53,632 nt of DNA from Asaia bogorensis. GTDB taxonomy: Bacteria > Pseudomonadota > Alphaproteobacteria > Acetobacterales > Acetobacteraceae. Below the pieces are notes generated by a model. The model was given only the letters and a program-made list of their open reading frames with translations. It was not told the origin of the DNA and ran no database searches. Position 1 is the stretch's first letter. Every line of letters starts with the position of its first letter. The position numbers and the translations under genes are program-made. Positions 26,364-33,864 of the stretch are shown here, in pieces. The stretch covers positions 1-53,632 of the forward strand of contig CAMDGX010000024.1 in assembly GCA_945897825.1 (NCBI GenBank). The letters are read 5' to 3'.

Positions 26364-26440
26364 GCGTTCGCGGGAAATTAAGCGCACACTTACCCAGTAC
26401 GCAAGATTGGTCCCGCGCAACATCGCCAGGATCGCGGGTT

Positions 26441-26842
26441 TCAGTGAATCGTCGCCGCCGCGTCCCGGCACGCCTGCTCGCACGCCCGGCACGCCTCGGC
26501 GCAGATCCGGCAATGCTCGTGATGCCCCGCATGCCGCGCGCACTCGTCGCCGCACATCCGGCAGGCCGCCTCGCACACCAGTAGCATTTCGCGGATCAGC
26601 GTCTCGTTGCTCCCGCTCCGCCGCGTCGCCAACTGCCCCGAAACCGCGCACACATCCGCGCAATCCAGGCACAGCCGGATGCACTGCGTCAGTTGCTGAA
26701 CCATGTCCTCGCCGATGCACGCATCCGCGCAGGAGGTGCACGCCACCGCGCAGTCATGGCACGCCTCGATGCAGCGGATCAGCGTGTCGTTGGTGCTGCC
26801 GCGAACGTCCGGATGGGCTGCGATCATCGCTCGGGTATGCAT
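26441..26842 (-). CDS. cysteine-rich four-helix-bundle copper storage protein (Csp/DUF326-like)
   Basis: A 133-residue protein with 19 cysteines, mostly spaced CxxxC or CxxC along four amphipathic helices: CIEACHDCAVACTSC, QCIRLCLDCADVC, CEAACRMCGDEC, HCRICAEACRACEQAC. Csp proteins line the bundle core with Cys and hold many Cu(I) ions. No Tat or Sec signal is present, matching cytosolic Csp3-type members. GGGAG 8 bases upstream fixes the ATG at 26842. The ArsR gene follows. Confidence 0.93.
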   Translation of the reverse strand: MHTRAMIAAHPDVRGSTNDTLIRCIEACHDCAVACTSCADACIGEDMVQQLTQCIRLCLDCADVCAVSGQLATRRSGSNETLIREMLLVCEAACRMCGDECARHAGHHEHCRICAEACRACEQACRDAAATIH

Positions 26843-26908
26843 GGCCGGTCTCCCTCTTGCTGAAAGGATACCGCCCCAACGCCCGCCGCCCGCCCGGGTT
26901 GCCCCCTG

Positions 26909-27691
26909 TTACACGCCGTCAAGCGCGGCCTTTGCCACCGCCCCGATCGCCGCCTCCCCCGCATTCGGATCATCGATCTCGCAGAACACCGACAGCACCA
27001 GCGGCCCCTTCGCGGTCATGATGAACCCCACGTCGTTCACCACCCCCGGCAGGCTCCCCGTCTTGCTCCCCCACCGCGGCCTGGCCGCCCCCCGCGGCAG
27101 ATGCCGCGCGATCCGCCGGTCATTGGTCTGCTTCTCCAGCATCCCCACCATCGCCGCGCACGAAGCCGCCGACGCCGCCCGCTCCCCGAACAACGCCGCG
27201 ATCAGCCCGGCATACTCGTCCGGCACCGCCCAGTTCTCCGTCTCGCCTTCCACCGGCGGCCGCCCCCGCACCTTCCGCCCCAGGCAACTCCCCGCCATGC
27301 CCAGCGCCTTCATCAGCGCATTCACCTCCGCCATCCCCACCCGGTCGATCAGGATGTTCGTCGTCGAATTGTCGCTGATCGCCATCATCAGGTAGCAGAG
27401 GTCGCGCACCGTGAACGTGAGCCCCGCATGCAGCTCCTTCACCACGCCCCCGCCCGTGGCCTTGTCCTCCTCGCGCAGCACATGGATCTGCTCCAGCGAA
27501 TCCCGCCCCGCGTCGATCCGCCGGAACAGCTCCACCATCACCGGAATCTTCATCGTGCTCGCCGCCACGAACGCCCGCCCGCCATTGTGCGAAAACCGCG
27601 CCCCATCCGGCCCGATCGAGCTCACCCCCAGCACACAGCCCCGCGCCTCCTCGGCGGCAATGGCGGCGGCAAGCCCGGTCCAGTCGGTCAT
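26909..27691 (-). CDS. class A beta-lactamase-fold serine hydrolase without the usual Glu166
   Basis: A 260-residue protein with the penicilloyl-serine-transferase triad of motifs: S45-T-M-K48, S105-D-N107 and K209-T-G211. Their spacing (60 and 164) equals that of class A enzymes. The residue at the Glu166 position is Arg141, and the omega loop reads GRKVRGRPPVEGETENW, so the normal deacylating base is missing. There is also no signal peptide. It may be a DD-peptidase or esterase, or may use Glu147/Glu149. The start is set by GAGG 8 bases upstream; the longer frame to 27715 is less likely. Confidence 0.85.
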   Translation of the reverse strand: MTDWTGLAAAIAAEEARGCVLGVSSIGPDGARFSHNGGRAFVAASTMKIPVMVELFRRIDAGRDSLEQIHVLREEDKATGGGVVKELHAGLTFTVRDLCYLMMAISDNSTTNILIDRVGMAEVNALMKALGMAGSCLGRKVRGRPPVEGETENWAVPDEYAGLIAALFGERAASAASCAAMVGMLEKQTNDRRIARHLPRGAARPRWGSKTGSLPGVVNDVGFIMTAKGPLVLSVFCEIDDPNAGEAAIGAVAKAALDGV

Positions 27692-27750
27692 GATGCTATC
27701 CTCGTTGCGATCCACGCCAGCACAGCGCCGAAGCGCCGGCGCGTCAACTC

Positions 27751-27885
27751 GGAAGGCAAGAAAGCAGTTCTTTTTTGAAAAAAAGAACCAAAAAACTTTC
27801 CCCCTTCAGCCGAGGCAACCCACGACCCAATGGAAAAAAGTCTTTTTGCTTCTTTTTCTTCAGAAAAAGAAGACGCTTCCTTCCT
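27751..27885. repeat. quasi-palindromic intergenic element, copy 4 of 5
   Basis: GGAAGGCAAGAAAGC, left hairpin 27767-27788, core, right hairpin 27849-27872, GCTTCCTTCC. The core shows the least internal pairing of the five. Its right end touches the stop codon of the M20 hydrolase (minus strand), so again it lies at a gene 3' end. Confidence 0.9.
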
Positions 27886-29131
27886 ACCCCGCCGCCGCCA
27901 GCACCGCATCCGCCAAGACCAGCATCCCCGCCTCCGCCCACTCCGGCGTAATGCTCTCCGCCTCGTTGTGCGAAACACCCCCATGGCACGGGCAGAACAG
28001 CATCACGCTCGGCACGTGCCGCGCCACATAGACGGCGTCGTGCCCGATCGCCGTCGGCATGTCGCGGAACCGATACCCCCGCCCCTGCGCCGCCGTCCGC
28101 AGATGCTCCGCCAGCCCGGCGTCGAACGGCGTCATCGGCGAATGCCAGAAATCCACCACCTCCACCGCCACGCCGCGCGCAGCAGCGATCGCCGCCGCCC
28201 GCGCCTTGATCTGCGCCCCCATCCACGCCAAGCGCTCCGGGTCGCCATGCCGCGTGTCGATGCTGAACCAGACCCGCCCCGGCGCCACGTTCCGGCTCGA
28301 TGGCTGAACATCCACCACCCCCACCGTCCCGCGCCCCACCTCCCCCGTCGGCGAAACCGCCGCCAGCGCGATCTCCTCCACCGCCGAGATCAGCTGTGCC
28401 GCCGCCATCAGCGCGTCCTTGCGCCCCGCCATCCGGCTGCCGCCATGCGCGTCCTCGCCCAGCACCGTCACCTCGTACCAGCTCTGCGCCAGCGCATGCG
28501 TCACCACGCCGAGATCGAGCCCCTCATCCTCCAGCACCTTCCCCTGCTCGATATGCAGCTCGAAATACGCCCCCAGCCCCCGCATCGCCGCCGGGTCCGC
28601 ATCGCCCTGCCAGCCGATCCGCGCCAGTTCCTCCCCGAACACCGCGCCCGCCGCATCGCGCTTGGCCAGCACCTCCGCCTCCGGGAAAATCCCCATCGCC
28701 GCCCCGCTGCCCATCATCGGTGGCGAGAACCTGGCCCCTTCCTCGTTGGTCCAGTTGATCAGCACCAGTGGAGCTTCCGTCTCCACGCCCGCCTCATGCA
28801 GCGCCCGCATCAGCTCCAGCCCGGCCAGAACCCCCAGGATGCCGTCGAACTTCCCCCCGGTCGGCTGCGTGTCCAGATGGCTGCCGATCGCCACTGCCTT
28901 GCGCGAAGGGTCCCGCCCCGGCCGCGTGAACACCATGTTCCCCACCCGGTCGACCGACAGCGACAGCCCCACCGCCTCCCCCCAGCGCCGGAACAGATCC
29001 CGCCCCTCCGCATCCAGATCGGTCAGCGTCTGCCGGTTGCACCCGCCCTTCGCCGTCCCGCCGATCCGGGCGATCTCCATCAGGCTGTCCCACAGCCTGG
29101 CCCCGGACAGCGGCAGGTTGGCCCCGCTCAA
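27884..29131 (-). CDS. M20-family zinc hydrolase (allantoate amidohydrolase / N-carbamoyl-L-amino-acid hydrolase type)
   Basis: A 415-residue metallo-hydrolase. Metal-site segments are GSHLDTQPTGGKFDGILGVLAGLE, NEEGARF and FELHIEQG; GHDAVYVA and MLFCPCHGGVSHNEAE complete the C-terminal site. The family cleaves ureido or carbamoyl groups in allantoate, beta-ureidopropionate or N-carbamoyl amino acids. With HyuA and DUF917 genes 2 kb away, the last fits hydantoin use. A TTG start at 29131 overlaps the stop of the NIPSNAP gene (TTGA), so the two are coupled. The longer frame to 29284 overlaps that gene and was rejected. Confidence 0.9.
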   Translation of the reverse strand: MSGANLPLSGARLWDSLMEIARIGGTAKGGCNRQTLTDLDAEGRDLFRRWGEAVGLSLSVDRVGNMVFTRPGRDPSRKAVAIGSHLDTQPTGGKFDGILGVLAGLELMRALHEAGVETEAPLVLINWTNEEGARFSPPMMGSGAAMGIFPEAEVLAKRDAAGAVFGEELARIGWQGDADPAAMRGLGAYFELHIEQGKVLEDEGLDLGVVTHALAQSWYEVTVLGEDAHGGSRMAGRKDALMAAAQLISAVEEIALAAVSPTGEVGRGTVGVVDVQPSSRNVAPGRVWFSIDTRHGDPERLAWMGAQIKARAAAIAAARGVAVEVVDFWHSPMTPFDAGLAEHLRTAAQGRGYRFRDMPTAIGHDAVYVARHVPSVMLFCPCHGGVSHNEAESITPEWAEAGMLVLADAVLAAAG

Positions 29132-29454
29132 GGATGCGGACCCCAGGGTGCCGCCGTCAGCAGCTTCACCTCCTGGCTCAGCACCAGCGGCCGGAACTTC
29201 GCCGCGAACCCCTCGATGAAGTCGACATTGGCGAACACCGCCTTCCAGTGATCCCGCCGCCCCTGGTCGTCCGCGAACTTCCACAGATGCACCAGCTGGT
29301 TGATCATCCCCGTGTCGGCTACGAAATACCCGATCAGATTGGCGTCATGCCCGCCCTTCTTCAGCGCCGGAAACCCGAACTCCTGGTACAGCCGCGTCGC
29401 CTCGGCCATCTTCCCCACCTGCAGCGTGTAGGTCCGCATCTCGTAGATCGCCAT
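29128..29454 (-). CDS. NIPSNAP-family protein
   Basis: A 108-residue ferredoxin-like alpha/beta-barrel protein: MAIYEMRTYTLQVGKMAEATRLYQEFGFPAL, then LIGYFVADTGMINQLVHLWKFADDQGRRDHWKAVFAN. It is commonly found beside catabolic hydrolases; the role is unknown. The ATG at 29454 has AGGAGG 7 bases upstream. First gene of a two-gene unit with the M20 hydrolase. The 164 bases upstream hold an inverted-repeat operator but no gene. Confidence 0.92.
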   Translation of the reverse strand: MAIYEMRTYTLQVGKMAEATRLYQEFGFPALKKGGHDANLIGYFVADTGMINQLVHLWKFADDQGRRDHWKAVFANVDFIEGFAAKFRPLVLSQEVKLLTAAPWGPHP

Positions 29455-29600
29455 CGAACATCCTCCTGATACCGAACCCAACCGCAGGCCGGAGGGAAAG
29501 GCAAGGCGAGGGCTCCGCCCTCAAACCCGCCGGGGGCGTCGTCCCCGGTCCCCCATCCATCAAGAAAAAATTCCAAAATGCCATTGCAGCGGTCCGACGG

Positions 29601-29625
29601 GTTAGTTATAACACTAACGTGTTAG
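29601..29625. promoter_or_regulatory. overlapping GTTAG inverted repeats (putative operator/promoter)
   Basis: GTTAGT-N6-ACTAAC (29601-29618) is followed by CTAAC-GT-GTTAG (29614-29625), giving three alternating GTTAG half-sites. TATAAC-like hexamers occur on both strands within it. It lies 147 bases before the NIPSNAP-M20 operon and at the start of the plus-strand ORF 29619-30125, so it could control either. Confidence 0.5.
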
Positions 29626-30125
29626 ATCATCCCGCCCCCTCCCTGGCCGTGCACGTCGCCGCCCTGCGCGCCGACCTCCGCACCGAAGCCGCCCTCTCCG
29701 CAGCCCAATCGGGGCTGGTCGCGGCTCTGCACGCCCTGATTCTGGCCCTCCTCGTCCGCATCCTCGGCCGCCTCGAAAACCTCGTCGAACTCTGGCAGGC
29801 CGGCCAACTTCCCCAGCCCCGAACCCCCGCCCGCGCGACCCGATCGAACAAGGAAGCAAACCCGGCCCAGCCCCGCCACGACTCCGCCCAGCGCAAGGCG
29901 GCGAGGCGCCGGAGCGCGCCCCCGCTCCCCGCCTCGCTGTCGCCATGTGAGAATCCCTTGCCGGCTGGCGACGTCCCCACCGCCCCGCGCACGTGCCCCC
30001 GCACGCCCCGGCTGCGCCTTCCCGCCCAGCGCGCCCGCACCCGCGCACCGCCATCCCGATTTTTTTGCCCCCTCGGCGCCATCGCCAACGCACGCCCTAA
30101 ATGTTCCGAAATCAAAACAAAATAG
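29619..30125 (+). CDS. hypothetical protein with one hydrophobic helix and a basic Pro/Arg-rich tail
   Basis: A 168-codon frame from GTG. The first 65 residues form a plausible helical segment (LAVHVAALRADLRTEAALSAAQSGLVAALHALILALLVRILGRLENLVELWQAGQLP). The remainder is Pro/Arg/Ala-rich and low-complexity. I recall similar short proteins in Acetobacteraceae, but could not check. There is no leader if transcription starts at the palindrome. The upstream half seems real; the tail may be poorly constrained. Confidence 0.45.
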   Translation: MLDHPAPSLAVHVAALRADLRTEAALSAAQSGLVAALHALILALLVRILGRLENLVELWQAGQLPQPRTPARATRSNKEANPAQPRHDSAQRKAARRRSAPPLPASLSPCENPLPAGDVPTAPRTCPRTPRLRLPAQRARTRAPPSRFFCPLGAIANARPKCSEIKTK

Positions 30126-30201
30126 GAAAATCCACCCCTTGGTCGAGGTCCGGAATGGGTCTAGCGTCCCGCCCCTGGCTCACCGAGAGGAAACGAAACC
30201 A

Positions 30202-31062
30202 ATGCCCACCGCTCCCGAACGCATGCGCGCGCTCCTGGCCCAGCCCGGCCACATCACCATGCCCGCCGTATGGGACGGCCTGACCGCCCGCCTCGCCGCC
30301 GAGGCCGGCTTCGAAACCGCCTTCCTCTCCGGCTCCTGCTGTGCGGCCTCCCGCCTCGGCGGCCCCGACCTCGACCTCATCTCCTTCGCCGAGATGTTCG
30401 ACAGCTTCAACATGGTCCGCGGCGCCGCCCCGCAAACCCTGGTCCTCGCCGACGGCGACCACGGCTACGGCAACGCCATGAACGTCCAGCGCACCGTCCG
30501 CGCCTATGGCCGCGCGGGTGCGGCCGCCATCCTGATCGAAGACAAGATCACCCCCCGCGCGCTGACCTCCGCCGGCAAGCCCTGCATCAGCCGCGACGAA
30601 GCCCGCATGAAGATCCGCGCCGCCATCGACGCGGCGAAGGACTCCGGCATCCTCATCCTCGCCCGCACCGATTGCCGCCCCACCCAGGGCATCGACGAGG
30701 CCCTGGCCCGCATCGAGATGTACGCCAAGGAAGGGGCCGACATCCTGTTCCTCGACAGCCCCGCCTCCCACGACGAATACCGCATGGGCGTCGAGGCCGC
30801 CGGCGGCAAGCCCTGCTTCAACGTCCTCTCCCCCGGCCCGGGCCCGATCCCCTCGCGCGACGAAGCCATCAAGCTCGGCATCAAGATCGGCACCTACCCG
30901 ACCATCATGCTCTCCCCCGCCGCCAATGCCATGCTCCAGGGCCTCGCCGCCCTGAAGGCCGGCGCCAACACAAGCGACCTCGCCCTCCCCGGCGCCCAGC
31001 ACCGCGACCTCATGGGCTACCCGGCCTACGACGAACAGGCCGCCCCCTACCGCCTCGGCTGA
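30202..31062 (+). CDS. isocitrate lyase/PEP mutase-superfamily protein (oxaloacetate decarboxylase-like)
   Basis: A 286-residue TIM-barrel enzyme. MPAVWDGLTARLAAEAGFETAFLSGSCCAASRLGGPD, LVLADGDHGYGNAMNVQRTVRAYGRAGAAAILIEDKITPR and LILARTDCRPTQGIDEALARIEMYAKEGADILFLDSP mark the superfamily (Mg-binding Asp residues, IEDK). The KKCGH-type catalytic loop of isocitrate lyase is absent, favouring a decarboxylase or C-C lyase acting on an alpha-keto or hydroxy acid. GAGAGGAAA lies upstream of the ATG. It converges with the hyuA-like gene across 21 bases. Confidence 0.88.
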   Translation: MPTAPERMRALLAQPGHITMPAVWDGLTARLAAEAGFETAFLSGSCCAASRLGGPDLDLISFAEMFDSFNMVRGAAPQTLVLADGDHGYGNAMNVQRTVRAYGRAGAAAILIEDKITPRALTSAGKPCISRDEARMKIRAAIDAAKDSGILILARTDCRPTQGIDEALARIEMYAKEGADILFLDSPASHDEYRMGVEAAGGKPCFNVLSPGPGPIPSRDEAIKLGIKIGTYPTIMLSPAANAMLQGLAALKAGANTSDLALPGAQHRDLMGYPAYDEQAAPYRLG

Positions 31063-31083
31063 CCCAACAACGTGCGGGGCCGC

Positions 31084-32616
31084 TCAGCCCCGCACGTCTC
31101 CCACCACCCGCGCCCGAACCCGCAGCGAATCCCCCGGCAGATAGGCGATCGGGATATCCTCCTGGTCCACCAGCACGATGCTGCCCGGATCGGCCCCCGC
31201 CCGAATGGCCCGCTCCGCCGCGATCTCCCTGGCGCGCGCCATCGCCGCCTCCCGCCCCATCCCCTGGAACACCTGGTCCACCTCCCCGCTCACCTGCGCG
31301 ATCGCCGCCCCCAGCGCATTCGCCACTCCCTCATTCGCCACCCGCACCACCCGCGACACCCCCGGCAGGGCATCCGGCACCAGGAACGCCCCACCCCCCC
31401 CCGCCACCAGCGGCCGCGCCACCGCATCGGCCCGCATCCGGTCCACGGCGTCCCCGACGATCGCATGGATGCGCGCCACCGCCGCCGCCACGAACCCCCG
31501 GTCCAACCCGGCCACACGCGCCGGATCCCCCAACCGAACCAACCCCGCCGCGACGGCCACATCGGTGCAGGTCAGATCCGGCCCCCCGAACACAAGCGCC
31601 CGCTCCCGCAACCGATACCCCACGCTCACCGGCCCGATCCGCTCCGGGTCCACGGGGTCAACCAGCGTCCCACCCCCCAACCCCACCGAAACCAGATCCG
31701 GCATCCGGAACAGCGTCCGAACCCCGCCCACCTCCACCACGTTGTTCGCCTCGCGCGGAAACCCCGCGACAAGACTGCCCACATCCGCCGTCGTCCCCCC
31801 GACATCCACCACCATGGCGTCGGTCAGTCCCGAGAGGAACGCCGCCCCCCGCAACGAATTCGTCGGCCCCGAGGCGAACGACCGCACCGGATAGGAAGCC
31901 GCTTCGTCCGCCCCCACCACCGTCCCGTCGTTCTGCGTGATGAACAGCGGCGCATCGATGCCCGACCCCGCCAACGCCGCCCGGAACCCATCGACCGTCC
32001 GCCGCGCCAGCGGCAGCAACGCCGCGTTCAGCAGGCACACATTCTCCCGCGCCAGCAGCCCGATCCGCCCCAACTCATGCGACCGCGTCACCGCCACCCA
32101 AGGCGCCAGCTCCGCCAGCACGGCCTCCGCCGCAAGCTCCCCGTCCGCATTCAGCGGCGAGAACACCCCGCACACTCCGACCGCCGCCACCCCCGCCATC
32201 TCGACCGCCGCCGCCCGCATCGCGTCGGCGTCGAACGGCACCAACTCGCGCCCGTCCACCTCATGCCCACCCCGGATCATCGCGACCGGGCCTTCCACCA
32301 CCGCCCGCAACGCCGCCGGCCAGTCGACAAACGGCGGCAACGTCGCCGCCGCCGGCAGCCCGACCCGAACCGCCCCGATCCGCGCCAGCCCCCGCCGCTG
32401 CACCACCGCATTGGTGAAATGCGTCGTCCCGATCATCACCGCACCGACGCGGGACGCCCCGATCCCCGCCCCGTCCAGCACGGCCCGCAGCGCCGCGAGA
32501 ATCCCGCCGGTCACATCCTCGGTCGTCGCCGTCTTGACGACATGCACCACGTTCCGCCCGTCGAGCAGAACGGCGTCGGTGTTGGTGCCGCCGACATCGA
32601 TGCCGATCCTGATCAT
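31084..32616 (-). CDS. hydantoinase A / oxoprolinase-family protein (HyuA-like)
   Basis: A 510-residue ASKHA-fold protein: IRIGIDVGGTNTDAVLLDG (phosphate 1), MIGTTHFTNAVVQR, ITQNDGTVVGADEAASYPVRSFASGPTNSLRGAAFLSG, MVVDVGGTTADVGSL and GGGTLVDP. HyuA subunits carry out ATP-dependent opening of hydantoin or 5-oxoproline-like rings, usually with a HyuB partner. No hyuB is present; the partner is instead the DUF917 gene, whose stop overlaps this start (ATGA), as in a known HyuA-DUF917 pairing. Confidence 0.9.
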   Translation of the reverse strand: MIRIGIDVGGTNTDAVLLDGRNVVHVVKTATTEDVTGGILAALRAVLDGAGIGASRVGAVMIGTTHFTNAVVQRRGLARIGAVRVGLPAAATLPPFVDWPAALRAVVEGPVAMIRGGHEVDGRELVPFDADAMRAAAVEMAGVAAVGVCGVFSPLNADGELAAEAVLAELAPWVAVTRSHELGRIGLLARENVCLLNAALLPLARRTVDGFRAALAGSGIDAPLFITQNDGTVVGADEAASYPVRSFASGPTNSLRGAAFLSGLTDAMVVDVGGTTADVGSLVAGFPREANNVVEVGGVRTLFRMPDLVSVGLGGGTLVDPVDPERIGPVSVGYRLRERALVFGGPDLTCTDVAVAAGLVRLGDPARVAGLDRGFVAAAVARIHAIVGDAVDRMRADAVARPLVAGGGGAFLVPDALPGVSRVVRVANEGVANALGAAIAQVSGEVDQVFQGMGREAAMARAREIAAERAIRAGADPGSIVLVDQEDIPIAYLPGDSLRVRARVVGDVRG

Positions 32617-33707
32617 CGCGAGAACACCGGTGCGTAATCGATATCGTAGCCGAACGCCCTGGGCCCGACATGCGCCAGCCCCTTCGGCGTCGTCAGCAAC
32701 GCCGGTGCGGCCAGCGCGATCACCGTCACCCGCTGCCCGAACCGCACCGTCTCGGTCCCGATCGCCTCGCCCGAGACGCTGTCCATCACGATCACCAGAT
32801 CCGGCACCGTCGCGGCCACCGCGTCGTCCTTCCAGGCGATCGACCACTCGTTCTGGAAGTCGATCCGCATCGCATGCCCCTCATCCTCGTCGAGCCCCTC
32901 GATCCGCACCGTCCCGCGCAGCCACCCCTCGGTCGCCCGTCGCATCACATCGGCCACCTTGCCGCGGAACAGCACCATGCCACCCTCGCTCGCCACCACC
33001 GCCGCCACCGGATCGACATGCGCCGTCCGCGCCGCGCGCACCGCCCGCCCGATCCGCAGCGCCCAGGACAGCGTATGCAGGCAGCTCGCCCGCTTCACCT
33101 CCGCCCCGGTGCGCGGCGCCTTGCAGGTGGCCGCCGTGGACCCGAGCACCACGCACATCCGCCGCGTCATCCGCTCCATCCACGCCCAATCCACCGCGTC
33201 GGCGAAGATGATGCTGTTGGCGCGGACATCGACCATCGTCCAGGGTGCGGCGGAGAGGTCGCAGATCGCGAAGCTGGTCATGTCCGCCTGCGGAAACGCG
33301 CGGCCCATCGCGTCGCAATCCACCACCGGCAGGCCGAGGATCTGCGCCGCGAGCACCGACTGGAACGCGTTGTTGCCGCCGATCTCCCACAGCATCAGCG
33401 CATCGAACTTCCGCCCGAGATGCGCCTCCATCATCGTGACCGTGTGCGCGATCACCGGCCCGTCGCACATGCGCTCCTGCATCGCCAGCGGCGCGCCCAT
33501 CTGGCCGACGCAGCCGATGAGCGCGTCGTCGTCCAACGCCAGCGGATCGACCACGCGCACGCCCTTGCCCGAAGCGAGGTGCAGCTTGGCCTCCAGCAGC
33601 GAGAAATACGGATCGCCGCCGCCGCCGGTGCCGAGAATCCAGGCGCCGGTGGCGAGGTCCTCGAGGTCGGTCATCGTGAGGTCGAAGGGGGCGTAGGGCA
33701 TGGGCAT
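32613..33707 (-). CDS. DUF917 protein (S-methyl-thiohydantoin desulfurase-like domain)
   Basis: A 364-residue protein: DLEDLATGAWILGTGGGGDPYFSLLEAKLHL, LWEIGGNNAFQSVLAAQILGLPVVDCDAMGRAFPQADMTSF and GYDIDYAPVF. The family is paired with HyuA-like proteins and annotated as S-methyl thiohydantoin desulfurase-related; the reaction in this organism is unknown. Upstream (33708-33864) is a 157-base spacer divergent from the PEP-CTERM gene, containing a GTAAA/TTTAC palindrome. Confidence 0.9.
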   Translation of the reverse strand: MPMPYAPFDLTMTDLEDLATGAWILGTGGGGDPYFSLLEAKLHLASGKGVRVVDPLALDDDALIGCVGQMGAPLAMQERMCDGPVIAHTVTMMEAHLGRKFDALMLWEIGGNNAFQSVLAAQILGLPVVDCDAMGRAFPQADMTSFAICDLSAAPWTMVDVRANSIIFADAVDWAWMERMTRRMCVVLGSTAATCKAPRTGAEVKRASCLHTLSWALRIGRAVRAARTAHVDPVAAVVASEGGMVLFRGKVADVMRRATEGWLRGTVRIEGLDEDEGHAMRIDFQNEWSIAWKDDAVAATVPDLVIVMDSVSGEAIGTETVRFGQRVTVIALAAPALLTTPKGLAHVGPRAFGYDIDYAPVFSR

Positions 33708-33746
33708 CAGGCTGGCGCCGGAGCGGGGAGGCTGTCCAGGGGGGGT

Positions 33747-33762
33747 GTAAACAACGCTTTAC
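33747..33762. promoter_or_regulatory. GTAAA-N6-TTTAC palindrome (putative operator)
   Basis: GTAAACAACGCTTTAC lies 40 bases upstream of the DUF917-hyuA operon start and 103 bases upstream of the divergent PEP-CTERM gene. The GTAAA/TTTAC arms resemble LacI-family half-sites. No regulator gene is adjacent. Confidence 0.4.
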
Positions 33763-33864
33763 GTGCTCGCTGGCGCGCGAGGACAACGCATTGATATCAT
33801 ACGATGGAATGGTTCATGCTTAACCGAGCGGCAACAGGCAACGCGGCAGCAGGGCGGGACGGCG

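Noticed and set aside
27690-28031. Frames reading through the hairpin repeats and yielding LFFEKKNQKTF or SLFASFSSEKE peptides
   Set aside because: These peptides are translations of the repeat element itself, seen at several copies in unrelated frames, not protein domains.
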